From: Acidobacteriaceae bacterium
Lineage (GTDB): Bacteria > Acidobacteriota > Terriglobia > Terriglobales > Acidobacteriaceae
Reading direction: 5' to 3'
Assembly (NCBI GenBank): GCA_003154055.1
Contig: PMCH01000089.1
Coordinates: forward strand, 2,994 to 9,195
Length of the DNA stretch: 6,202 nucleotides
The notes under the pieces were generated by a model. That model saw only the letters and a list, made by a program, of their open reading frames with translations. It had not been told where the DNA came from and searched no databases. The position numbers and the translations under genes were made by a program. Shown in pieces: positions 1 through 5,804 of this stretch (position 1 is the first letter of the stretch; each line of letters begins with the position of its first letter).

Positions 1-1
1 C

Positions 2-655
2 CCCCGCAAAGCCAATGGCCCTGCGCCCGAGACCCGCTTCGACCGCCGCCTGGGCGAGATTCTGGACCACGCCACCGAGGTCTTCTGCGAAAAAGGATAT
101 GAAGGCGCTTCCATGCGCGACCTTTCGCGCGCCAGCGGCGTTTCGCTCTCCGGGCTTTATTACTACTTCGAATCGAAGGAACGCCTGCTGTACCTGATCC
201 AGAAACACACCTTTACCACCATTCTCGACAAACTCAAGACGCGACTCGAAGGGGTGGCCGATCCCGAGCAGCGCATCCGCATCTTCATCCTGAACCACCT
301 CGAATATTTTCTGGTCAACCAGCAGGGGATGAAAGTTCTCTCGCATGAAGATGAGGCGCTCAAGAATGGCCCCAGTTCCGAGATCGCAGCTATCAAGCGC
401 ACCTACTATCGAACCTGTATTGGTCTTATGGACGACCTGAAGCGCGCCCAGGGTTTGGACTTCAATTCGCGCACCGCCGTCATGAGCCTGTTCGGCATGA
501 TCAACTGGATCTACACCTGGTACAGCCCGCGCGTGGACGGCAGCGCCCAGGAACTTGCCCAGAGGATGGGCGACATCTTCCTGACTGGCGTAACCGCTGG
601 CAGTTCAGGCCTTAAGCACAGGAAAGACATTTCTGACTTGTCATCCCGACCCTGA
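2..655 (+). CDS. TetR/AcrR-family transcriptional regulator, 5' end outside the window
   Basis: This is a ligand-responsive DNA-binding repressor, probably controlling the acyl-CoA catabolic genes that follow. The frame is open from base 2 with no start codon before the Met at 113. That Met lies inside the DNA-binding domain, so the true start is left of the window. The visible part is 217 residues. Residues 15-63 form the TetR helix-turn-helix: the first helix contains ILDHATEVFCEKGYEG, followed by MRDLSRASGVSLSGLYYYF and SKERLL, the usual recognition-helix pattern. The C-terminal ligand domain carries a 'LFGMINWIYTWY' segment followed by ELAQRMGDIFLTG, a pattern I associate with TetR regulators of acyl-CoA degradation such as the KstR2 type (from memory). 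The ligand would then be an acyl-CoA; this is inference. The last residues (LSSRP) and the stop codon lie inside a dispersed repeat at 639-680, so the original C-terminus may have been altered. The family call is secure; the target and ligand are not. Confidence 0.9.
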   Translation, partial: PRKANGPAPETRFDRRLGEILDHATEVFCEKGYEGASMRDLSRASGVSLSGLYYYFESKERLLYLIQKHTFTTILDKLKTRLEGVADPEQRIRIFILNHLEYFLVNQQGMKVLSHEDEALKNGPSSEIAAIKRTYYRTCIGLMDDLKRAQGLDFNSRTAVMSLFGMINWIYTWYSPRVDGSAQELAQRMGDIFLTGVTAGSSGLKHRKDISDLSSRP

Positions 656-680
656 GCGAAGTCGAAGGGGAGGGATCTGC
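639..680. repeat. Dispersed palindromic repeat overlapping the 3' end of the TetR gene
   Basis: The stretch contains TCATCCCGACCC, then CTGAGCGAAGTCGAA, then GGGGAGGGATCTGC. ATCCC at 643-647 can pair with GGGAT at 672-676, and ACCC at 649-652 is opposite GGGG at 667-670, giving an imperfect hairpin. I recognise this general type as a high-copy intergenic repeat in acidobacterial genomes, from memory and not from a search. Only one copy is in the window. It supplies the stop codon of the upstream regulator gene and could also fold as a hairpin at the transcript end, but no T-run follows, so it is not a standard intrinsic terminator. Confidence 0.55.
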
Positions 681-686
681 AGTTTT

Positions 687-713
687 CGCCGCTGATCTAG
701 CAATTCAGCGCCG
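687..713. promoter_or_regulatory. Inverted repeat, candidate TetR operator upstream of the first enoyl-CoA hydratase gene
   Basis: The arms are CGCCGCTGA (687-695) and TCAGCGCCG (705-713), separated by 9 bases. Eight of nine positions are complementary, with the inner CGCTGA/TCAGCG perfect. The total span of 27 bp and its place 24 bases before the ATG of the next gene suit a TetR-family operator. The regulator gene ends only 31 bp upstream, which supports the pairing. No second inverted copy is visible in the window. It could instead be an RNA hairpin at the end of the regulator transcript, though no T-run follows. Confidence 0.45.
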
Positions 714-737
714 ACACATTTGAATCAAGGAGCATTC

Positions 738-1559
738 ATGGCCACCACCACGCAACTCGCCACCGGCGAAACCACCAAGCAGGTGGTCAACTATCGCACC
801 GACGCCGGCGTAGCCGTGATCGAGATGAACGATCCGCCCGCCAACACCTACACCTACGAGATGAACCGCCAACTCGACGAAGCGATCCTGAAGGCGAGGA
901 TGGATAACAACGTCTACGTGATCGTCCTCACGGGCGCGGGGGATAAGTTCTTCTCGGCCGGCGCCAATATCAAGATGCTGGCCTCGGTCGACCCGACCTT
1001 CAAGTACTACTTCTGCCTGCACGCCAACGAGATGCTGCTGCGCCTCGAGCACACCCCCAAACTTGTGATCGCCGCGATCAACGGACATTGCGTCGGCGGC
1101 GGACTCGAAATCGCGATGGCGGCGGATCTCCGCATCGCGCGCAAGGACGCCGGAAAGATCGGCCTGCCCGAGGTCAACCTGGGCGTGCTCCCGGGCACGG
1201 GGGGCACGCAGCGTCTGTCGCGCATGGTCGGCAAGAGCAAGGCCATCGAACTGATGGTCACGGGCAACACGTTCTCCTTTGAAGAGGCGAAAGACTTCGG
1301 CATCGTGAACGACATCTTCGAGCGCGAAGGCTTCATGGAAAACATCATGGAGTACGCCCGCCAGTTCACGCCGCCGAACAAGGCCGCGAAAGCCGTTGGC
1401 CGGATCAAGCGGGCCGTGCAGACCGGATGGGAGATTCCTATGGAGTCGGCGTTGGCCGTGGAGCGCGAGAACCAGCAGATCCTGTTCCAGAGCGACGACG
1501 CCAAAGAAGGCCTGGCCGCCTACGTAGAAAAGCGCCCAGCAAAATTCACGGCCAAATAG
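738..1559 (+). CDS. Enoyl-CoA hydratase/isomerase family protein (crotonase fold)
   Basis: It probably adds water to, or isomerises, an unsaturated acyl-CoA in the cytoplasm as a step of aromatic or fatty acyl-CoA breakdown. The ATG at 738 is chosen because AAGGAG at 727-732 lies 5 bases upstream; a TTG at 720 would put the ribosome site inside the gene. The 273-residue length is typical. The oxyanion-hole motif SAGANIKML is at residues 73-81 and GHCVGGGLEIAMAADLRIA at 116-134. The two glutamates matching Glu144 and Glu164 of rat crotonase are present as E124 (GGGLE) and E145 (LPEVNLG), followed by the classic PGTGGTQRL at 152-160. Both acid/base residues together favour a hydratase over a pure isomerase. 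In this cluster it could fill a PaaF-like (dehydroadipyl-CoA hydratase) or PaaG-like role; the sequence does not decide. The C-terminal KEGLAAYVEKRPAKF pattern is usual for the family. Confidence 0.9.
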   Translation: MATTTQLATGETTKQVVNYRTDAGVAVIEMNDPPANTYTYEMNRQLDEAILKARMDNNVYVIVLTGAGDKFFSAGANIKMLASVDPTFKYYFCLHANEMLLRLEHTPKLVIAAINGHCVGGGLEIAMAADLRIARKDAGKIGLPEVNLGVLPGTGGTQRLSRMVGKSKAIELMVTGNTFSFEEAKDFGIVNDIFEREGFMENIMEYARQFTPPNKAAKAVGRIKRAVQTGWEIPMESALAVERENQQILFQSDDAKEGLAAYVEKRPAKFTAK

Positions 1560-1568
1560 TTAACGTAG

Positions 1569-1591
1569 GGACAGTCGCCCCTCGAATGTCC
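1569..1591. repeat. Short hairpin after the first enoyl-CoA hydratase gene
   Basis: GGACAGTCG (1569-1577) and CGAATGTCC (1583-1591) pair with a single mismatch around the five-base loop CCCCT. It starts 10 bases after the stop codon. No T-run follows, so it is not a convincing intrinsic terminator. The next bases (GGAGCGTAGCTCT, about 1595-1607) hold a second small GAGC/GCTC hairpin. The pair resembles a dispersed 'GGACAGCCG...TGTCC' intergenic repeat type that I remember from acidobacteria. It could stabilise or process the upstream transcript. Confidence 0.45.
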
Positions 1592-1631
1592 AGCGGAGCG
1601 TAGCTCTGCAGATCATTCGCGCCGAGGCATA

Positions 1632-1690
1632 GAGCCACTGGGAAGAACGGAAGAACTTCCATGTGTCCTCTGTGACCTCGGTGGTCAAAG
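1632..1690. repeat. Dispersed CCTCTGTG/GTGGT repeat copy upstream of the aldehyde dehydrogenase gene
   Basis: Bases 1662-1690 (TGTGTCCTCTGTG, then ACCTCGGTGGTCAAAG) align with 3234-3262 in the later gap, sharing the exact nonamer TCCTCTGTG and GTGGT at the same spacing. Bases 1632-1645 (GAGCCACTGGGAAG) resemble the left arm of that second copy, so this may be a worn palindromic element of about 60 bp. The rest of the 150-bp gap holds only the hairpin at 1569-1591 and no ORF. The repeat ends 19 bases before the ATG of the dehydrogenase gene. Confidence 0.5.
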
Positions 1691-1709
1691 ACCGGGCATA
1701 GAAGACAAA

Positions 1710-3173
1710 ATGATTGCAGCCAGCAAAGTAAATCTGAAACCCGGCCGCCTACTGATCGACGGCCAGTGGCTCGAGGCTTCCAAGCGCTTCGATACCATCA
1801 ATCCCGCCACCGGCGAGGTGCTGACGCAAATTGCCGAAGCATCCCGCGAAGACGTGGACCGCGCTGTCACCGCCGCTCGCCGTACCTTCGAGGATAGATC
1901 CGGTCCCTGGCGCAAGATGTCGGCCTCGGACCGCGGCAAGTTGATCTGGCGTCTCGCCGATCTGATCGAGAAGAACATCGAGGAGCTCGCGGAACTTGAA
2001 ACCCTCGACAACGGCAAGCCGATATTCGAATCGCGCAACGTCGATATGCCCATGACCATCGACGTCCTGCGCTACTACGCCGGATGGGCTACGAAGATTC
2101 ACGGCGAGACCGTCAACACCTTCGACGCGGCCTTCACCTACACGCTGCGGGAGCCGGTCGGAGTTGTGGGCCTGATCATCCCGTGGAATTTCCCGTTGTT
2201 ATTGGCCTCATGGAAACTCGGCCCCGCGCTTGCTTGCGGCAACACCATCGTCCTCAAGCCCGCCGAGCAGACGCCGCTCACAACGCTGCGGATGGGTGAA
2301 CTGGCCATCGAAGCAGGCATTCCAGCGGGCGTGCTGAACATCGTCACCGGCGGCCCGGAAGTGGGCAAGGCCATCGTCCAGCATCCCGGCATCGACAAAA
2401 TTGCTTTCACTGGATCCACCGCCGTTGGCAAGGAAATCATGAAGGGCGCGGCCGATACGCTCAAGCGTGTAACTCTGGAGCTCGGCGGGAAGTCGCCCAA
2501 CATCGTTTTCGCCGACGCCGATCTCGACAGCGCGGTTCGCGGTGCGTTCAACGGCATCTTCTACGGCAAGGGCGAATGCTGCAACGCCGGCTCGCGGCTC
2601 TTCGTGGAATCGAAAGTCCACGATGAATTTATGGAGAAGTTGTTAGCTCGCACTGCCAAGCTGAAGCCTGCCGACCCGCTCGATCAAAAGACGCGGCTGG
2701 GCGCCATTGTCAGCCAGGAACAGATGAACGCGGTCCTCGGCTACATCGAGTCCGGCAAGAAAGAGGCGAAGCTAGTCGCCGGCGGGAACCGCGTCTCACT
2801 CGATGGCGGCAAAGGTTTCTTCCTCGAGCCTACGATATTCGACGGGGTCTCCAACAGCGCCAGGATCGCGCAGGAAGAAATCTTCGGCCCCGTGCTCTCA
2901 GTGTTATCGTTCGACGATGCCGAACAGGCCGTCGAGCAGGCCAACAACAACCCGTACGGACTCGCCGCCGCCGTCTGGACGCGCGACGTAAAGAAGGCCC
3001 ACACCGTCTCCCGCATGCTGAAAGCCGGAACGGTCTGGATCAACACCTACGGCCCGATGGACGCCGCCATGCCCTTCGGCGGCTTCAAGCAATCGGGTTT
3101 CGGCCGCGAATTGGGCATGCACGCAATCGAACACTACACCGAACTGAAAACAGTTTGGTTGAACATGGGGTAA
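1710..3173 (+). CDS. NAD(P)-dependent aldehyde dehydrogenase
   Basis: It oxidises an aldehyde or acyl-CoA semialdehyde to the acid in the cytoplasm. The 487 residues span the whole ALDH superfamily fold. The cofactor region shows PWNF (N160) and KPAEQTPL (K183); FTGSTAVG is at 233-240; the general base is E257 in LELGGKSPN; the catalytic cysteine is C291 in GECCNAGSR; EEIFGPV (E390, F392) and PFGGFKQSGFGRE complete the active-site set. GE replaces the commoner GQ before the cysteine pair, a variation I have seen in related bacterial enzymes. The overall sequence resembles class-1/betaine- or phenylacetaldehyde-type dehydrogenases more than PaaZ or BoxD, so substrate cannot be assigned. By context it may oxidise the ring-cleavage semialdehyde made downstream of the epoxidase, the step BoxD performs in the Box pathway (inference). 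The ATG at 1710 has only a weak ribosome site (AGAAGA at 1700-1705), with no better alternative seen. Confidence 0.93.
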   Translation: MIAASKVNLKPGRLLIDGQWLEASKRFDTINPATGEVLTQIAEASREDVDRAVTAARRTFEDRSGPWRKMSASDRGKLIWRLADLIEKNIEELAELETLDNGKPIFESRNVDMPMTIDVLRYYAGWATKIHGETVNTFDAAFTYTLREPVGVVGLIIPWNFPLLLASWKLGPALACGNTIVLKPAEQTPLTTLRMGELAIEAGIPAGVLNIVTGGPEVGKAIVQHPGIDKIAFTGSTAVGKEIMKGAADTLKRVTLELGGKSPNIVFADADLDSAVRGAFNGIFYGKGECCNAGSRLFVESKVHDEFMEKLLARTAKLKPADPLDQKTRLGAIVSQEQMNAVLGYIESGKKEAKLVAGGNRVSLDGGKGFFLEPTIFDGVSNSARIAQEEIFGPVLSVLSFDDAEQAVEQANNNPYGLAAAVWTRDVKKAHTVSRMLKAGTVWINTYGPMDAAMPFGGFKQSGFGRELGMHAIEHYTELKTVWLNMG

Positions 3174-3180
3174 AAAGCTG

Positions 3181-3261
3181 TGAACCACAGGGAACACAGA
3201 GATTCACGGGGAATTTGCGCCCAGGTTTCTCCCTGTGGTCCTCTGTGCCCCCCGTGGTTAA
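3181..3261. repeat. Large imperfect palindromic repeat between aldehyde dehydrogenase and BoxB-like genes
   Basis: The left arm (3181-3212, beginning TGAACCACAGGG) and right arm (3230-3261, ending CCCGTGGTTAA) are complementary at 24 of 32 positions, with a 17-base loop. The element starts 7 bases after the dehydrogenase stop and ends 14 bases before the next ATG, so it fills nearly the whole gap. Its right arm matches the copy at 1662-1690. It is probably a mobile or dispersed REP-like element with no coding capacity. In a read-through transcript it would form a long hairpin just before the ribosome-binding site at 3267-3272, so it could affect expression of the epoxidase gene or protect mRNA ends. 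Confidence 0.65.
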
Positions 3262-3275
3262 GAATTTGAGGACCT

Positions 3276-4451
3276 ATGCCAGGCAAGGTAGCAAAAATCG
3301 GAAGTTTCAGCGAGTGGGTCGGCGTCTTCAACGAATGGCGCAAGGAAGTCGGCGTCAATAAAGACGACGTCGAGGCCTTCCACTTCGACACGCTCTACGG
3401 CGCGATCGAAACCGAAGAGATCCAATTCGGATCCTACAAAGGCAATCGCAAGTGGGAGAACCTCCGCCAAATCCCCACCCAGCAGATGCGCGACGCGCTC
3501 ATGAACATGATCATCTACCAGGGCGACACCGAGTTTGCCTCGGTCGAGCAGCAGCGCAACCTGTTCGAGTCCGCCCCCACCGACTGGGACCGCCGCGCCC
3601 TTACCCGCGTCATGATCGAAGAAATGCGCCACGGCTGGCAGATGTGCGCCTTGCTCATCGACTTTTTCGGCTCCTCCGGAAAAGTCGAGGCGCAAAAGAT
3701 GCTGGAGCGCCGCGCCTTCGAAAACAAACGCCTGCTCGGCACCTTCAACGTTGAGGTTGACAACTGGCTCGACTTCTTCACCTACACGGATTTCGTCGAC
3801 CGCGACGGCAAGTTCCAACTCCAGATGCTGAAGTATTCTTCGTTCGCCCCGCTCGGCCGCTCTACCTCCTATATGCTCCGCGAGGAAGCCTTCCACATGG
3901 GCACTGGCAACGACGGATTACGCCGCGTGGTGGAAGCCGGAGTCATTCCGCAGTGGCTCCTGCAGAAGTACCTCAACAAGTGGATTTCGAGTTCCTACGA
4001 TCTGTTCGGCACCGATCACTCGTCTTCGGCGCACTGGGCCTACGTCTGGGGCATCAAGGGCCGCTACGACGAACTCCAGAACGAGAAGGCCGCCGACCTC
4101 GACGACCTGAACGACTACAATCGCCACTTGTACCGGCAGGAAGTTTCGGGACTGATCGACCGCCTCAACACGTTTCTGAAGCCCGGAGACAAGAAGTTCT
4201 ATACTCCCGACATCCACTTCAACCGCAGCATCGGACGTTGGGCAGGGAAGAAGTTCCACTGCGAAACCGGAGAGCCGCTGGACGACCGTGCCTACGAGCA
4301 GCACTGCGAAGAGAGTCTGCCGTCGGCAAAAGATAAAGTGCTCTTGCTTGACATCATCCGCAACGAGAAGAAGTGGATCAAAGAGAAAGAAGGCGCCCGC
4401 GACCCGCTGTCTACCATCGGCGAGCCGCGCAAGTCTGCGATTAATATTTAG
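3276..4451 (+). CDS. BoxB-like single-subunit di-iron aromatic acyl-CoA epoxidase
   Basis: It is related to BoxB, which uses O2 and electrons from a reductase (BoxA) to turn benzoyl-CoA into its 2,3-epoxide in the cytoplasm. The 391-residue protein shows all six di-iron ligands expected from BoxB (Glu120, Glu150, His153, Asp211, Glu240, His243, from memory): E86 in QGDTEFASVEQQR, E116 and H119 in IEEMRH, D175 in VDRDGKFQL, E204 and H207 in REEAFH. Spacings are near-identical (30, 3, 59, 29, 3 here against 30, 3, 61, 29, 3). Further matching blocks are LLERR-like MLERR (142-146), LLQKYLN (228-234) and GIKGRYDE (259-266). It is about 80 residues shorter than BoxB: about 34 are missing before the first ligand, and the loop after the last ligand and the C-terminal part are reduced. 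PaaA is a more distant relative and needs PaaB, PaaC and PaaE partners, none of which is here; this favours a BoxB-type stand-alone enzyme. No reductase gene is in the window. The start is ATG at 3276 with GAGGA just upstream at a short distance. The exact substrate is unknown. Confidence 0.85.
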   Translation: MPGKVAKIGSFSEWVGVFNEWRKEVGVNKDDVEAFHFDTLYGAIETEEIQFGSYKGNRKWENLRQIPTQQMRDALMNMIIYQGDTEFASVEQQRNLFESAPTDWDRRALTRVMIEEMRHGWQMCALLIDFFGSSGKVEAQKMLERRAFENKRLLGTFNVEVDNWLDFFTYTDFVDRDGKFQLQMLKYSSFAPLGRSTSYMLREEAFHMGTGNDGLRRVVEAGVIPQWLLQKYLNKWISSSYDLFGTDHSSSAHWAYVWGIKGRYDELQNEKAADLDDLNDYNRHLYRQEVSGLIDRLNTFLKPGDKKFYTPDIHFNRSIGRWAGKKFHCETGEPLDDRAYEQHCEESLPSAKDKVLLLDIIRNEKKWIKEKEGARDPLSTIGEPRKSAINI

Positions 4452-4463
4452 GAGAGGCAAAAC

Positions 4464-4477
4464 GTTCCACGTGGAAC
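4464..4477. promoter_or_regulatory. parS-like ParB-binding palindrome
   Basis: GTTCCACGTGGAAC is a perfect 14-bp palindrome 12 bases after the stop of the BoxB-like gene. With its flanks (C before, A after) it matches 15 of 16 positions of the parS form TGTTCCACGTGGAACA known from several bacterial chromosomes (from memory). ParB (Spo0J) binds such sites and spreads or slides from them to organise chromosome segregation. No parA or parB gene is in the window. The site lies in a 128-bp non-coding gap, which also holds the palindrome GTACGTAC at 4497-4504. It could alternatively be an operator for another dimeric regulator with a CACGTG core. Confidence 0.6.
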
Positions 4478-4579
4478 AATTTGTACTGATTGGGTCGTAC
4501 GTACATAGTTGTAGGCGAATGGGCTTCATCTGAGTGAGCGGGAAGGAGTTGACCCGCCCCGCGAAGAAGACAAACATAC

Positions 4580-5353
4580 GTGAGCATCACATCCATAGTT
4601 CGGGTTGAAGTTGAGGCGGCTTTGCTCGCGCGGGTCTGGCTCAGCAACCCGCCGTTGAATATTCTAGATATCCCCATGATGCGCGAACTCCACCAGGCGT
4701 TCGCCGAACTGGAACTCCGCTCCGACATTTCCGTCGTCCTTATTCAAGGCGACGCCCGCGCCTTTTCCGCCGGTGTAGATATCAAAGCGCACGTTCCCGA
4801 GCATATTCATGAAATGCTCAACAGCTTCCACGCCGTGATTCGCGCCATCGTGGCCTCGCGCAAGATTACAATTGCCGCCGTGCAAGGCGCATGCCTCGGC
4901 GGAGGCGCGGAACTGGCTGCTGTCTGCGACATGGTTTACACCGCCCGCGACGCTACCTGGGGATTCCCTGAAATCAAGCTGGGCTGCTACCCGCCGGTCG
5001 CTGCCGTAGCTCTACCTGCGCTGATCGGCCAGAAGCGCGCTGCCGAGCTCATTCTCACCGGCCGCCAGATCTCAGGCGACGAAGCCGTAGCCATCGGCCT
5101 CGCCAACCGTTCAGCGCGTGCCGAAGAACTCGAAGCTGTCGTCCAGGAGACGCTCAACCAACTTCAGCAGCTAAGCCCCGCCGCCCTTGCCCACGCCAAG
5201 AAATCCATTTACGCCTGGGATGCGATTCACTTTGACAAAGGACTGGCCCGGGCTGAGAGAATCTATCTGGAAGAAGTCATCCACACCGAGGACGCGCGTG
5301 AAGGTATCATGGCCTTCCTAGAAACGCGGCCACCGAAATGGACAGGCAAGTAG
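4580..5353 (+). CDS. Enoyl-CoA hydratase/isomerase family protein, dienoyl-CoA hydratase-like
   Basis: This is a second crotonase-fold enzyme of 257 residues, probably acting on an unsaturated or ring-derived acyl-CoA. The oxyanion-hole motif is AFSAGVDIKAH (61-71) and the second half is GACLGGGAELAAVCD (103-117). Both acid/base glutamates are kept, E111 (GGGAE) and E131 (GFPEIKLG). The usual PGxGGTQRL that follows is replaced by CYPPVAAVALPALIG (136-150). That Pro/Ala-rich version resembles cyclohexa-1,5-dienecarbonyl-CoA hydratases (Dch/BamR type) as I remember them, rather than fatty-acid hydratases, which suggests a cyclic or dienoyl substrate. Together with the BoxB-like gene just upstream this fits ring processing (inference). 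The GTG at 4580 is the first start after an in-frame stop at 4550-4552; the ribosome site is weak (GAAGAAG near 4563-4569), so the start is less certain. It differs strongly from the crotonase at 738-1559 and is not a recent duplicate. Confidence 0.88.
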   Translation: MSITSIVRVEVEAALLARVWLSNPPLNILDIPMMRELHQAFAELELRSDISVVLIQGDARAFSAGVDIKAHVPEHIHEMLNSFHAVIRAIVASRKITIAAVQGACLGGGAELAAVCDMVYTARDATWGFPEIKLGCYPPVAAVALPALIGQKRAAELILTGRQISGDEAVAIGLANRSARAEELEAVVQETLNQLQQLSPAALAHAKKSIYAWDAIHFDKGLARAERIYLEEVIHTEDAREGIMAFLETRPPKWTGK

Positions 5354-5355
5354 AA

Positions 5356-5781
5356 ATGACGAACCCGACCCCAGTGGCGAAGACTCCCTACAGTTCCGGC
5401 CACCTGATGTGCCGCTCGACCGCGTGGGGCGTCATGGGATTCCTGGCCTGCTCGTACTTCGCCTGGATTTCATTCAGCCACGTCCTGCGCAACGAGTATG
5501 ACTGGCCGCACGACAGCTGGACCGCGGCAACCTACGTCGTCTGGGTTCTGCTGCTCGCCGGGTCGATGCTGGACACCCACTGCTTGCGGGAGCGGCTGTT
5601 CTTCGGTTTGCTGGTAGCGAATTTTGTCCAGGGCTTTGCCCTTACGCTGTGGCGCACCATCCCATCCACCCAGGTTCACAATGCGCGACTCGGTACCGGC
5701 GTACTGTGGACACTGGCTGCGCTGGTGAGCTTAACCACCATGGGGCGCGGGCATACGGTCGGGGCAGAAAAGGACGCCTAG
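5356..5781 (+). CDS. Small four-helix membrane protein of unknown function
   Basis: I do not recognise this protein. From the ATG at 5356 it has 141 residues with four likely membrane helices at about 21-41 (AWGVMGFLACSYFAWISF), 57-73 (AATYVVWVLLLAGSML), 82-99 (LFFGLLVANFVQGFALTL) and 113-129 (LGTGVLWTLAALVSLTT), joined by short polar loops including NEYDWPHDSW and a Cys-Leu-Arg-Glu-Arg turn. The N-terminus is polar and has no clear signal peptide. An in-frame ATG at 5338 would overlap the preceding hydratase gene by 16 bases; I prefer 5356 because a partial AGG lies 9 bases upstream, but either is possible. It starts 2 bases after the hydratase stop, so it is very likely co-transcribed and perhaps translationally coupled. 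A role in transport or membrane maintenance would be a guess. Confidence 0.75.
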   Translation: MTNPTPVAKTPYSSGHLMCRSTAWGVMGFLACSYFAWISFSHVLRNEYDWPHDSWTAATYVVWVLLLAGSMLDTHCLRERLFFGLLVANFVQGFALTLWRTIPSTQVHNARLGTGVLWTLAALVSLTTMGRGHTVGAEKDA

Positions 5782-5804
5782 AGTTTCGCCGGGAGGGCCC
5801 AACC

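Noticed and set aside
113..655. Regulator gene starting at the ATG at 113
   Set aside because: This start would remove the first helix of the DNA-binding domain, which is clearly encoded upstream in the same frame.
720..737. TTG start for the first enoyl-CoA hydratase
   Set aside because: AAGGAG at 727-732 is ideally placed for the ATG at 738 and would be inside the gene if TTG were used.
1569..1607. Intrinsic terminator after the first hydratase
   Set aside because: Hairpins are present but no T-run follows; they look more like dispersed repeats.
3258..3896. Antisense ORF of 212 codons opposite the BoxB-like gene
   Set aside because: It lies wholly over a gene with clear homology and catalytic motifs, has no recognisable domain, and arises from the GC-rich third positions of the real frame.
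3276..4451. Annotation as PaaA, the phenylacetyl-CoA epoxidase large subunit
   Set aside because: Ligand spacing and surrounding sequence blocks fit BoxB better and the obligatory PaaB/C/E partners are absent here.
3918..4577. Antisense ORF of 219 codons over the end of the BoxB-like gene and the following gap
   Set aside because: It has no recognisable motif and is explained as a shadow of the coding strand; it also runs across the parS-like palindrome.
4549..4580. Possible -35 TTGACC promoter before the second crotonase
   Set aside because: A matching -10 at normal spacing is weak and would place transcription start inside the gene.
5649..5804. N-terminal extension of the rhodanese gene
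   Set aside because: It overlaps the membrane-protein gene, has no rhodanese homology, and a strong ribosome site precedes the ATG at 5805.
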